Shown: positions 42,635 to 51,096 of the stretch, in pieces
Position numbering within the stretch: the stretch's first letter is position 1
Layout: each line of letters begins with the position of its first letter
Assembly: GCF_045062745.1 (NCBI RefSeq)
Contig: NZ_JBJGED010000017.1
Coordinates: 1-64,000, forward strand
Source: Paenibacillus_AA sp045062745
GTDB taxonomy: Bacteria; Bacillota; Bacilli; Paenibacillales; NBRC-103111
Direction of reading: 5' to 3'
DNA: 64,000 nucleotides
Made by a program: the position numbers and the translations under genes
Notes under the pieces: generated by a model
Database searches by the model: none
What the model was told of the DNA's origin: nothing
The model's input: the letters and a program-made list of their open reading frames with translations, nothing else

Positions 42635-43198
42635 ATGTACGACATTGCAATTATCGGAGCAGGACCGGCAGGAGCCAGCGCGGCGATCTTCGCGGCGAAG
42701 GCAGGCAAGAAGACACTGGTGATCGACAGCGATCAGAGTGTCACGAAACGAGCCTGGATCGTGAATCATTACGGCGTGAAGGAAACGACCGGTCCGGATC
42801 TCGTGGAAACCGGCAAGCAGCAAGCCGCTCAATTCGGCGCGGAGCTGGTGACGGGGAAAGTGTCGAATGTGACGAAGGGGGCCGATGGGTTCACCCTGCA
42901 GACCGACGACGCGTCCTACGAGGCGAAGCATGTGGTGATCGCGACGGGCATGTTCGCGGACTTGGCGGAGGCAATCGGGGTCACGACCGTGCCGGGAACG
43001 GAGCCTCGCATCAAGACAATCGTGCAGGTCGACGCTGCGGGCAAGACGAGCGTCGAAGGGATCTGGGCGGCCGGTACGATCGCCGGCGTGAGCATGCACA
43101 CGATTATTACCGCTGGAGACGGAGCGAAGGTCGCCATCAACATCATCAGTGAGTTGAACGGCTCCCGCTACGTCGATCACGACGTCTTGAAAGCGTAA
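42635..43198 (+). CDS. Short FAD-binding protein resembling thioredoxin reductase without the NADPH domain
   Basis: 187 residues from the ATG at 42635, which follows GAAGGAGG. An N-terminal Rossmann motif (DIAIIGAGPAGASAAIFAAKAG) and the C-terminal GIWAAGTIAGVSMHTIITAGDGAKVA are the two halves of a TrxB-type FAD domain. The intervening NADPH domain and the CxxC redox pair are missing, and length is well below the roughly 310 residues of TrxB. The joined halves read smoothly, so this is a compact family rather than a decayed gene. An extended -10 (TGGTATAAT, 42575-42583) lies upstream. Confidence 0.85.
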   Translation: MYDIAIIGAGPAGASAAIFAAKAGKKTLVIDSDQSVTKRAWIVNHYGVKETTGPDLVETGKQQAAQFGAELVTGKVSNVTKGADGFTLQTDDASYEAKHVVIATGMFADLAEAIGVTTVPGTEPRIKTIVQVDAAGKTSVEGIWAAGTIAGVSMHTIITAGDGAKVAINIISELNGSRYVDHDVLKA

Positions 43199-43238
43199 GC
43201 TCGCCTTTCGTGCACTAACGACGCTAGCGACTTAACCA

Positions 43239-43282
43239 AGCAGTCCCTCCGGCTCACGAGCTGATCGCGGGACTGCTTTTTT
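43239..43282 (+). terminator. Terminator after the short flavoprotein gene
   Basis: AGCAGTCCC and GGGACTGCT form a 9-bp stem with a 21-base loop, followed by six T residues. Confidence 0.8.
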
Positions 43283-43320
43283 GCGCTCGCTTTCGGCTAA
43301 TTGGCACCTTTTCCGGACGT

Positions 43321-43362
43321 AAAAAAACCTTCTCCGGTTCCCAGGAAGGGATAGGAGAAGGT
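43321..43362 (-). terminator. Terminator after the ECF sigma gene
   Basis: On the minus strand ACCTTCTCC and GGAGAAGGT pair around an 18-base loop and are followed by seven T residues, just past the sigma factor stop. Confidence 0.8.
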
Positions 43363-43370
43363 GTAGATGT

Positions 43371-44342
43371 CTATGACAACTGGCCTCCCGGTATATGCTG
43401 CAGCTTGTCGGGGTTGAGGACAAGGTAGATGCCGGCAATGGAATCGGCCTCCAGCTGGAACGAGATGACGTTAATCGGTTCTGAACCGTCGTATCCCACG
43501 ATGCCCATATACCCGTTCACCTCGGTCAATTGAATGCGGAAGTCCGTCGGCACCTTCTCTATAACTCCGAGCAGGAAGCGGGCGATCCGATCCGCGCCCA
43601 GGATCGGACGAATCGCGGCAGTGACCTTGCCGCCTCCGTCGGATTGCAGGACGGCATCCTGTGTCAGCAGCTCCATCAGAGCCGTCAGGTTGCCGGTATG
43701 CAGCGCCTGGACGAATCTCTCTACGATCGAGGAGCCGACCGGCTCCGAGGGCGGGCCGGAGCTCGGCCTGGTAGTCCGTTTCCCCATGTCGGTCTCCGCG
43801 ACGGCGTCAACCTCTACCTCCGCATCTGCTCCCGCACGACTCGTTCCGCTGATCGACCGTTTAGCCCGGTGAAAAATTTGCCGGCAATTCGCAGGGCTCT
43901 TGTCCACGATCTCGGCTATTTCCTCATACTCGTATTGCAGCACCTCGCGCAAAATGAACACCGCCCGCTCCACCCAAGAGAGCTGCTGCAGGAGCAGCAA
44001 ATAGGCGGTCGAGACCGACTCCTTCAGCATGAAGCTCGCCGCCGGCTCGCTCGTTAGCGCCGTCTCCTCGCCCACAAGCGGCTCGGGCAGCCACGGACCG
44101 ACATACACCTCACGTTGCTTGCTCGCCGACCGAAGCCTGTCGATCGCGCGGTTCGTGACGACGCGGCACAAGTACGCCTTCACATTGCGCACCGGCTCCG
44201 GCTGCGGCTCGTTGTAGTGGAGGAACGCCTCCTGCACGGCGTCCTCGGCATCCATGACACTGCCGAGCATCCGATAAGCGAGTGCAAACAGCAACGGCTT
44301 ATAGGTCGTGTACACTTGGTCGAACGGTAGGTTCTGTTCCAT
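43371..44342 (-). CDS. ECF sigma factor with C-terminal SnoaL-like domain (ECF41 group)
   Basis: 323 residues. Sigma region 2 (YRMLGSVMDAEDAVQEAFLHY) and region 4 (LSWVERAVFILREVLQYEYEEIAEIVDKSPANCRQIFHRAKR) are followed by a fused SnoaL-like domain. Group ECF41 marks are present: WLPEPL in the linker between regions, DGGGKV and NPDKL in the C-terminal domain. In ECF41 proteins the fused domain controls activity and no anti-sigma factor is needed. It lies 31 bases downstream of the FAD oxidoreductase in the same direction; the usual partner (carboxymuconolactone decarboxylase, oxidoreductase or epimerase) is replaced by that enzyme. Confidence 0.92.
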   Translation of the reverse strand: MEQNLPFDQVYTTYKPLLFALAYRMLGSVMDAEDAVQEAFLHYNEPQPEPVRNVKAYLCRVVTNRAIDRLRSASKQREVYVGPWLPEPLVGEETALTSEPAASFMLKESVSTAYLLLLQQLSWVERAVFILREVLQYEYEEIAEIVDKSPANCRQIFHRAKRSISGTSRAGADAEVEVDAVAETDMGKRTTRPSSGPPSEPVGSSIVERFVQALHTGNLTALMELLTQDAVLQSDGGGKVTAAIRPILGADRIARFLLGVIEKVPTDFRIQLTEVNGYMGIVGYDGSEPINVISFQLEADSIAGIYLVLNPDKLQHIPGGQLS

Positions 44343-44373
44343 GCGGGTGCCCTCCTGGTTCGTTGAAGTTCAG

Positions 44374-45684
44374 TCACATCACCGCGATGCGACCGCCTGC
44401 TGAACTTTCGCCTATATGCAGCTCATGCACCGCCTGCCGGGCGGCTCTTCTCGCGCTGGCCGCGGCGGCATCGACGAGCAGCTCGCCGTGGCTCGCCCAG
44501 TCGCCGGCGACATACAAGCCGGCAATGCCCGGCACGCTCGGGCCGACATTGGCTTGGCTGCCGCCCATGTGCGGATAGTCCTGGACGACGGTTAGATTCG
44601 GCAGGAACTGCCGCGCCACGACTCCCCGCTCCCAACCGGGATGCAGGAGGGTCATGGCCGCTTCCAGCTGGCTCAGATCGGCGCGGGCATCCTTCTCGCC
44701 GCTGCCGTTGTACTTGATCAAATGCACCACTACGGTCCCGTCATCACTCAGTCTAGAGGCCGCCGAGTGGTTGCTGAAGAAGATCGGGCAATCGAGCCCG
44801 ATGGCGACATTGCGGCCCGTGACCGGCAGCCGCTTCAGGCACAAGTCGAGGCAAGCCGCCATCACCGGACGCGCCTCTTCCTTCCATCTCCGCAGCAGCG
44901 TGTGTTCGGCTCCCTCCGTCATGCGGTACGTATCCGCAGGCGTTGCCGTACTTATGACAGAGGCGGTCTGCAGCACGCGGCCATCCGCTAATTCAATTCG
45001 GCGCACGGCGCCTTGTTCCTGCTCGATGCGGCTGACTCCGGTGCTCTCCAGGAGCTGCACGCCCGCTTGCACCGCTTTCTCGCGGAGCTGGTCGACGATG
45101 CTCTGCCAGCCTCCGTCCACATAGCGCACGCCGCTCTTCAGGGAGCGCCCTACTTGCTTCAAGGCCGGGCCGGCGACCTGGGAATCCGGGTCGAACGTGT
45201 ATGTCGCCGTTCGCGTCAGCGCGTAGAAAATATGCCGGACCAGCGGATCGCGAACTTCCTGCTCCGCCCACTCCCGGACCGACATGACGGGAAGCCGGGA
45301 GGTGTCGAGCGACTTAAGCCGCATGAACAGCCGCCCGAGCTCCAGCTTGCCCGCCCACGACAGGAAGGAGGAAAACATCAGCTTGGCCGGATCCCCAAGG
45401 GGGACAACCTGCCCATCCCAGATACCTGCCACCTTGTACGAAGGGCTGCCGCCTGTCATCCGCACCCCGAGCTCCTGCAGGATGGAATACGCTTCTCCGC
45501 CTTGGTAGACCGCGTGTCCCCCCAGGTTGAATATAGCGCCGCCCTTCTTCACCGAGATCGCCCGTCCCCCGACTTTATCGGACTTCTCCACAAGCACGCA
45601 GGACCGGCCCGCCCGGACCACCTCCAGTGCCGCTATTAATCCAGCCATGCCTCCACCAATGACAACTACATCCGTTTCACGCAT
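44374..45684 (-). CDS. FAD-dependent amine-oxidase/phytoene-desaturase-like oxidoreductase
   Basis: The start MRETDVVVIGGG at 45684 has GGAGGG upstream; the longer frame is non-homologous. 436 residues with a Rossmann motif (VVVIGGGMAGLIAALEVVRAG), the RAISVKKGGAIFNLGGHAVYQGG substrate-side segment typical of phytoene desaturase and protoporphyrinogen oxidase relatives, and a C-terminal FAD contact (GLYVAGDWAS). The substrate is unknown. It is preceded by an ECF41-type promoter and followed by the matching sigma gene, so the pair is probably autoregulated. Confidence 0.85.
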   Translation of the reverse strand: MRETDVVVIGGGMAGLIAALEVVRAGRSCVLVEKSDKVGGRAISVKKGGAIFNLGGHAVYQGGEAYSILQELGVRMTGGSPSYKVAGIWDGQVVPLGDPAKLMFSSFLSWAGKLELGRLFMRLKSLDTSRLPVMSVREWAEQEVRDPLVRHIFYALTRTATYTFDPDSQVAGPALKQVGRSLKSGVRYVDGGWQSIVDQLREKAVQAGVQLLESTGVSRIEQEQGAVRRIELADGRVLQTASVISTATPADTYRMTEGAEHTLLRRWKEEARPVMAACLDLCLKRLPVTGRNVAIGLDCPIFFSNHSAASRLSDDGTVVVHLIKYNGSGEKDARADLSQLEAAMTLLHPGWERGVVARQFLPNLTVVQDYPHMGGSQANVGPSVPGIAGLYVAGDWASHGELLVDAAAASARRAARQAVHELHIGESSAGGRIAVM

Positions 45685-45719
45685 GTCGAACACCCTCCAT
45701 TCGTCTTTTGTACTTATAA

Positions 45720-45746
45720 GGCGAAGGAAGGGTGCGGTTTGTGACA
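45720..45746 (-). promoter_or_regulatory. Candidate ECF41-type promoter
   Basis: On the minus strand TGTCACA (45746-45740) and CGCC (45723-45720) are 16 bases apart, upstream of the oxidoreductase and sigma genes. The -35 is identical to the ECF41 consensus TGTCACA; the -10 differs from CGTC by one base. Confidence 0.6.
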
Positions 45747-45766
45747 AAAAGATATAAATTATTTTC

Positions 45767-46261
45767 TCAGGCCAACCGTTCCGCGCAGATCCGCCTGATC
45801 TCATCGTGTACCGAAGCCCACGCGTCCCAGACATCCTGCATCCACTCACGCTGCATCGAATCCCTCGGCGCGCCGGGCTCGGCTTGCAGCACATCGAGCA
45901 CGGTTCGACGGTACAGCTGGTCAGGCGCATTCCACTTGGGCCAATTCGTCTTCCGCTTCCCCAGCTCCATATGTGCCAGCTGTACTTGGCGACCGGTACG
46001 GCCCTGCTCCAGGGCGAGGTAGAGGCCGATCAAGGAAAACACGGTCGTTATCGCAGCCGTAGCATCGCCGGTATGCTGAGCGCCATAAGCATCCACGGAG
46101 TGCTGATGCTTGAACGTGATATCGCCGTAGGTCATATAATAGGCCGACAACTCCCCATACAGCCCCCAGCAGGCCTCCGTAGCGTTATACCGGTCATGAA
46201 GCGAATGCTTCTCCCCTGGATGCTCCATCCCGCAGCCCGGACAAACCTCCCTTTGCGTCAT
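45767..46261 (-). CDS. DUF5946 family protein
   Basis: 164 residues. An N-terminal CPGCG motif with HxxxD (SLHDRYNATEACWGLYGELSAYYMT) and a conserved HQHSVDAYGAQHTGD segment match the DUF5946 family, whose histidine and cysteine residues could bind a metal. AGGTGAGG precedes the ATG. Function is unknown. It lies in a run of minus-strand genes, 39 bases after the monooxygenase-like gene. Confidence 0.75.
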   Translation of the reverse strand: MTQREVCPGCGMEHPGEKHSLHDRYNATEACWGLYGELSAYYMTYGDITFKHQHSVDAYGAQHTGDATAAITTVFSLIGLYLALEQGRTGRQVQLAHMELGKRKTNWPKWNAPDQLYRRTVLDVLQAEPGAPRDSMQREWMQDVWDAWASVHDEIRRICAERLA

Positions 46262-46300
46262 CCAGTCAACCTCACCTTCTTGGCACAGTGCCCTCCCCGA

Positions 46301-46609
46301 TTACAGACCTTTGCCCCCCAGAGTCCGCAGCTTCGTCCCCTCCATGCCGGCGATCATCGGCCTGGCGCGCGCGATCGTCGCCTTGACCGATTCGAGCTGC
46401 AGCGAAGCCGCATGCGCCGCTGCATCCGTCCACACTTCCGTGATCCAGATCGAATCGGGATCCTCCTCCGGAACACTGATCACATACAGCAGGCAGCCTT
46501 CGAACGAGCCCAGCTCCGCTGCGCTTTCCAGCAGCATGGCGGCCAAGGCGTCCCGCTGCCCGGGATGAGCGATCAATTTGCCGCTATAGCCGAATTTGGT
46601 GGAATCCAT
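46301..46609 (-). CDS. ABM-domain putative quinol monooxygenase
   Basis: 102 residues from the ATG at 46609, nine bases after GGAGGA; an earlier ATG abuts the ribosome binding site. The sequence (GYSGKLIAHPGQRDALAAMLLESAAELGSFEGCLLYVISVPEEDPDSIWITEVW) fits a ferredoxin-like antibiotic-biosynthesis-monooxygenase fold. Such cofactor-free dimers act on quinols or other small molecules. Confidence 0.8.
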   Translation of the reverse strand: MDSTKFGYSGKLIAHPGQRDALAAMLLESAAELGSFEGCLLYVISVPEEDPDSIWITEVWTDAAAHAASLQLESVKATIARARPMIAGMEGTKLRTLGGKGL

Positions 46610-46676
46610 CGTCAACATTCCTCCTTGTATTTGAACACCCTTCCTTCAGTATACACCACTCCCCTGACAGATTCGG

Positions 46677-47618
46677 TCAGGGAAGCGCACACATGTCCAC
46701 TTCTTTATCTGCGAGCAGATGAAGCAACAGAGCCTTTTGCACGTGCATCCGATTCTCCGCCTGCTCATAGATGCGGGACCGCTTGGACTCGACTAGCTCC
46801 GCCTCGATCTCGAATCCGGGGTGGATCGGCATGTCGTGCAGCAGATAGGCTGTGGACTGGCCCAATGTAGTCCGGTTCACTTGAAACGGCAGCATCGTCT
46901 TCATCCGCCGTTCCCTCTCTCCCTGGTACTCCGGGTCGTGGTAGAACTCCATATCGATCCACGTATCGGTATACACATAATCCGACTGAGCGGCTGCGTC
47001 CTCCAGACGATCCATCCGCTCGACCCATCCGCTCGCGAAGGCGCGCTGCATGAGCGCTTCGTCCCAGGAAGCTTCATTGACGATAGGCGTCACCAGGATG
47101 AGGCGGATGCCCAATGTCATGCAGCCCGCCACCAGCGAGTTCGCCACATTGTTATGGATCCCTACATACGTCAAAGTGATGGAGTCGAACGTACCCGATA
47201 CCTCGTAGACCGTCATCAGGTCGGCGAGCGCTTGGCAAGGGTGGTACTTGTCGCAGCACCCGTTGATCACGGGGACGCGGGAGTAGCGAGCCAGCTCCAG
47301 CACGTCCTCGTGCTTCTTCAGCCGGGCCATGATGGCGTCGCAGTTGCGCGAGGCGTATCGGACTTCGTATTGGATCGGGGAGAGGCTGAAGTTGCTCTTG
47401 TCCCAATCCATCACTACCGGATAGCCGCCCATTTGCCCAATCCCAGCCTGGAAGGAGAGCAGGGTGCGCGTCGATGTTTTTTGAAACAGCATAAGAAGTC
47501 CCTTGCGCTCGCAGGCGTTGTAGTAGTCCTGGGGATGGCGCTTAATCTCGAGGCCTAGGCGAAGAATGGCGAGCAGTTCGTCACGGTTTAACTCTTGCAG
47601 CGATAGCAGGTGTTTCAT
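46677..47618 (-). CDS. Ornithine/aspartate-type carbamoyltransferase
   Basis: The ATG at 47618 (MKHLLSLQEL) has GAGGTG upstream and gives 313 residues. The carbamoyl-phosphate site FQKTSTRTLLSF (S49-T-R-T52) replaces the usual final arginine by leucine. HPCQALADLMT (H126) is present. The amino-acid-side loop reads HDMPIHPGFE rather than HCLP. These place it in the carbamoyltransferase superfamily, nearest to ornithine transcarbamoylases, but the acceptor is uncertain. No arginine or pyrimidine genes are nearby. Confidence 0.8.
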   Translation of the reverse strand: MKHLLSLQELNRDELLAILRLGLEIKRHPQDYYNACERKGLLMLFQKTSTRTLLSFQAGIGQMGGYPVVMDWDKSNFSLSPIQYEVRYASRNCDAIMARLKKHEDVLELARYSRVPVINGCCDKYHPCQALADLMTVYEVSGTFDSITLTYVGIHNNVANSLVAGCMTLGIRLILVTPIVNEASWDEALMQRAFASGWVERMDRLEDAAAQSDYVYTDTWIDMEFYHDPEYQGERERRMKTMLPFQVNRTTLGQSTAYLLHDMPIHPGFEIEAELVESKRSRIYEQAENRMHVQKALLLHLLADKEVDMCALP

Positions 47619-47726
47619 ACGGATGCACCTCATTCTTGTATAAATATAATAATAATCGTATATTTATACATATTATTCGGCTTGCACCCTCCTGTCAACA
47701 TCCACGATCCACGCTCCACGCACTTG

Positions 47727-48152
47727 CTATTTTTCCCGGCTGTTCCGCATGGCGGGCAGCACGCGTACTCCCTCGGCCCCTTCGGCATAAGCCTCATATT
47801 GCTCCGACCCTACGGGGACGAGCGCTACTTTGCCTTCCGCGTTGAAGTGCAGGCCCCAGCCGAATTTCTTCGGCAGCATCGAGGCACGCATGCACGCCTT
47901 AGGCACTTGGAAGAACTCATCCCGGATCTGCGTACCGCGTGCTTCGAGCTCCTCAGGGGTGATGCCCTTATGGCGCACATGGGTCTCGAACATCACTTCC
48001 TCTTGGGTGTAGCCGTAAGGGTGGTTAGCAATCAAATCATATTCGATGCCAGCCTTTGTCTTGGTCTCCTTCTTGTCCGGCGGGACGGTGGCTTCCGAGG
48101 CGGGGCAGTCCGCCGCTACCTTAATGAACGTGTTGTAGTAATTCCATTCCAT
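47727..48152 (-). CDS. DUF6157 family protein
   Basis: 141 residues with a strong GAAGGAGG site. The opening NYYNTFIKVAADCPA and the central EYDLIANHPYGYTQEEVMFETHVRH are typical of the DUF6157 family of small cytoplasmic proteins; the function is unknown. It is monocistronic, divergent from exoA. Confidence 0.7.
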   Translation of the reverse strand: MEWNYYNTFIKVAADCPASEATVPPDKKETKTKAGIEYDLIANHPYGYTQEEVMFETHVRHKGITPEELEARGTQIRDEFFQVPKACMRASMLPKKFGWGLHFNAEGKVALVPVGSEQYEAYAEGAEGVRVLPAMRNSREK

Positions 48153-48261
48153 GGCAATGAACCTCCTTCAGCATCAGGCCGTTTCTATGCTACACTAGTA
48201 AAACCTTCTCCTATTATGTTAAACCAATTCTAGTCTTTATAAAAGCGAGGTTGGCGATTCA

Positions 48262-49029
48262 ATGAAACTGGTATCTTGGAACGTAAATGGCTTGCGGGCC
48301 TGTGTGAACAAAGGCTTCAACGACTATTTCGAGCTTGTGGACGCCGATATCTTCTGCGTACAGGAGACGAAGCTGCAGGACGGCCAACTCTGCCTCGAGC
48401 ATGAGCCCTATGCGCAATATTGGAATTACGCGGTGAAAAAAGGCTATTCCGGCACCGCCGTCTTCACGAAGATCCGCCCCCTCTCCGTCCGCTATGGCAT
48501 CGAGGAGGATGAGGAGGCCGAAGGCCGCATTCTGACCCTAGAGTTCCGTGACTTCTACCTCGTCAATGTCTACACGCCGAATGCGAAGCGCGATCTCTCC
48601 CGGCTCCCGTACCGGATGGAATGGGAAGACCGATTTCGCGCCTATGTGCTAGATCTGGACAGCCGGAAGCCGGTCGTGATCTGCGGCGACCTGAATGTCG
48701 CCCACCAAGAGTTCGATATCAAGAACGCGAAGTCCAACCGCGGCAACTCCGGGTTCACCCAGGAGGAGCGGGACAAGATGACCGCGCTGCTGGGAGCCGG
48801 ATTCCTGGATACGTTCCGGCATTTTTACCCCGATCGCGAGGATGCTTATTCCTGGTGGTCGAACATGCCTAAGGTCCGTGAACGCAATGTCGGCTGGCGC
48901 ATCGACTACTTCCTCGCCTCCGCTCGGCTAGCCCCGCATCTGGTGGACGCTCAGATCGACGCTCACGTACTCGGCAGCGATCATTGCCCGGTCGTGCTGC
49001 TTATGCAAGGGCTGGAAGAGTCGCCTTAA
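48262..49029 (+). CDS. exoA: Exodeoxyribonuclease III / AP endonuclease (ExoA)
   Basis: The 255-residue protein carries the EEP nuclease motifs: KLVSWNVNGLRA, metal-binding E35 in VQETKLQ, the tyrosine in VNVYTPNA, CGDLNVAHQEFDIKN, and the C-terminal GSDHCPV with catalytic histidine. It cuts DNA at abasic sites and trims 3' ends in base excision repair. It is monocistronic, with a hairpin downstream. Confidence 0.95.
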   Translation: MKLVSWNVNGLRACVNKGFNDYFELVDADIFCVQETKLQDGQLCLEHEPYAQYWNYAVKKGYSGTAVFTKIRPLSVRYGIEEDEEAEGRILTLEFRDFYLVNVYTPNAKRDLSRLPYRMEWEDRFRAYVLDLDSRKPVVICGDLNVAHQEFDIKNAKSNRGNSGFTQEERDKMTALLGAGFLDTFRHFYPDREDAYSWWSNMPKVRERNVGWRIDYFLASARLAPHLVDAQIDAHVLGSDHCPVVLLMQGLEESP

Positions 49030-49046
49030 CCTGTGCCGTTATGAGA

Positions 49047-49095
49047 AAAGGCCGGAAGCGGCCTCGACGCGATGTCGAGCCGGCTCCCGGCCTTT
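49047..49095. terminator. Terminator-like hairpin between exoA and an AHSA1 gene
   Basis: AAAGGCCGG and CCGGCCTTT pair around an inner self-complementary region (CTCGACGCGATGTCGAG). T-runs are short on both sides, so it may act modestly in either direction between the convergent genes. Confidence 0.5.
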
Positions 49096-49112
49096 GCCTT
49101 ATGTGCTTCCTG

Positions 49113-49565
49113 TTACCAACCGAAGTTGAGCGTCTTCCCGGTCTCGGCAAGCGTCTTGATGTTGCTCAAGAGCATCGGCCAGCTCTCTTGCGTGCTGACG
49201 TAGGACGGATGGTTGTCCGGCCACTGATCGTTCACGAGCGTCAGCTTCGTGGTCTCCCCAACTTCCTCCAAGGTCATCGTCACGCGGGTCTCGAGCTCGG
49301 CATGATTGTCCCGGTAGGAGGGACCGGCATGCTCGGTGAAGCTCATGAGCTTGTTCGGCTCGAAAGCCAGAACCGTTCCGTATACGTGCACCGTTCGGTC
49401 GCCGTCGTTCCCTGGACCCACGTACGCATAAGGCGCGCCTACCTCGAAGGTCGATTCGAGCGTACTGCCGAAGAAGATCGCTCTCGTCCCTTCCGGCGAG
49501 ACGAGGATATTCCAGATCACCTCCGGTTTCGCTCCAACATAAATCACATACTTGAGATCGTTCAT
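49113..49565 (-). CDS. SRPBCC/AHSA1 family protein
   Basis: 150 residues from the ATG at 49565, behind AAGGAGG. The start DLKYVIYVGAKPEVIWNILVSPEGTRAIFFGSTLES is typical of the START-like AHSA1 fold with a hydrophobic cavity; the end LSNIKTLAETGKTLNF is the long closing helix. Ligand and role are unknown. Confidence 0.8.
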   Translation of the reverse strand: MNDLKYVIYVGAKPEVIWNILVSPEGTRAIFFGSTLESTFEVGAPYAYVGPGNDGDRTVHVYGTVLAFEPNKLMSFTEHAGPSYRDNHAELETRVTMTLEEVGETTKLTLVNDQWPDNHPSYVSTQESWPMLLSNIKTLAETGKTLNFGW

Positions 49566-49603
49566 TTTAGCTGCCTCCTTCAAGGAATAGGATCAAAGGA
49601 TAT

Positions 49604-51010
49604 TTATTCTACCACACTAGCCGCCGACTGCGGCACTTTGCGCCCGAACGTCGCGTAATACACGAGTGCGCTGGCGATGACGACGAAGCTGAGCAGCAGA
49701 ATGAGATTCCCGTACATGTACCCCATCGAATCGGTAATTAGCGGATGGAAGCGGAAGGCGAACAGCTCCTGCTCCATCACCTTGGCGACCAGGGCGGTCA
49801 CGACCGCTCCCGAGAGCGTCGAGGTCATGTTGAAGAATCCCATGCCGACCCCGATCTGATGAGGCGGCAAAATCTGGGTCACACTCTCCGTCAGAGCGGT
49901 CTGCAGGAACGAGAAGCCGATGTACATCATGATGAGCGCGATCCCGATGTACCAGACCCAGAGCCCGATCGCCGATGATTGGAGCAGCAGGCTGATCGCG
50001 ATCAAGGTCAGACCGAGGTAGACGACATAGTGACTCCCCCGGCTGACGGTCAGGTTGCCGGCAACCTTCCCGAACACAACCGCACTGATGGCGCCCGGAA
50101 ACATGAGCAGCCCGATCTTCTCCGTATTCAGGCCGTACATCTTGCTCAGCATGAGCGGGAGCACGAACATGACGGACATGACCGTGCCGAAGATGAGGAA
50201 GCCGATCAGCAAGCCGTTGCGGTACAGGGGATTCGCGAACAATGCCGGGTCCACGAACGGCTCCTTCGCCCGGCGAATCCGCACGATGAACAGAACCAGC
50301 CCGAGCAGCGCAAGGAGCACATACACCGCGTTGCCGCTAGTCGTGAACAATACGATCATAGACACCACGAGACCGAGCAGCACCGCGCCGATCAGATCGA
50401 GGTGGCCGGGGCGGCGTTCTTCGCTCGGCAGCAGCTTGCGGAAGAAGGGCGTCGCGACGATGACGGGCAGCGGCACCAGGAACAGATAAGCCCAATGGAA
50501 CGTGCCGGCGATGTAGCCGCCCAGTACGGGTCCGATGCCGACCGCGAACGAGACGGTCGACGTGATAATGCCGAACAGCTTGCCCCGTTCTTCCGCTGTG
50601 AAGAAACGGGCCACCATGACGAAGATGAGCGCCGGGATGGCGGATCCGCCCGCGCCTTGAATCGCCCTCGCGAGAATGATCGCCGGGTACCACGATTGTC
50701 CGACGAAGCCTAGCACCGAACCGCCGGCATACAGGAGGATTCCGATCGTAATCAGCGTCTTGATACTGTACATGTCGGACAGCTTCCCGAAGATGACCAT
50801 CCCCATTCCGAAGACGATGAAGAAGATCGTCACGACCCAACTGACGCCCGATGCATCCAGGCCGAACTGCTCGGCGATGCTAGGAGTCGACACATTGAAC
50901 ACCGATTCGTTCAGCACGGCGAAGAAAATCAAATAATAGATCCAAGGGACACACTTTCTAATTTCTGACGTGACCGCGACAGGGGCGGCCGACGTCTCTA
51001 TCGGTTTCAT
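49604..51010 (-). CDS. MFS drug-efflux transporter (DHA2 type)
   Basis: 468 residues with about 14 predicted membrane helices. Motif A-like GKLSDMYSIKTL lies between helices 2 and 3, and motif C-like GIGPVLGGYIAGTFHWAYLFLVPLP in helix 5 is an antiporter signature. It resembles the TetL/LmrB branch, which exports tetracyclines or other drugs with proton antiport; the substrate is not defined. It is 86 bases downstream of an AraC-type regulator in the same direction, which may control it. Confidence 0.88.
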   Translation of the reverse strand: MKPIETSAAPVAVTSEIRKCVPWIYYLIFFAVLNESVFNVSTPSIAEQFGLDASGVSWVVTIFFIVFGMGMVIFGKLSDMYSIKTLITIGILLYAGGSVLGFVGQSWYPAIILARAIQGAGGSAIPALIFVMVARFFTAEERGKLFGIITSTVSFAVGIGPVLGGYIAGTFHWAYLFLVPLPVIVATPFFRKLLPSEERRPGHLDLIGAVLLGLVVSMIVLFTTSGNAVYVLLALLGLVLFIVRIRRAKEPFVDPALFANPLYRNGLLIGFLIFGTVMSVMFVLPLMLSKMYGLNTEKIGLLMFPGAISAVVFGKVAGNLTVSRGSHYVVYLGLTLIAISLLLQSSAIGLWVWYIGIALIMMYIGFSFLQTALTESVTQILPPHQIGVGMGFFNMTSTLSGAVVTALVAKVMEQELFAFRFHPLITDSMGYMYGNLILLLSFVVIASALVYYATFGRKVPQSAASVVE

Positions 51011-51096
51011 CTCTCTTTATTTCCTTCCTCTCCTATTGGGATTCCAATCTCCTTACACAATACCACACGCCGGACCTCGCCGTTTCTTATCGATTG

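Noticed and set aside
46661..46682. Hairpin CCCTGAC/GTCAGGG at the carbamoyltransferase stop codon as a terminator.
   Set aside because: No T-run follows on the minus strand; pairing is short and may be chance.
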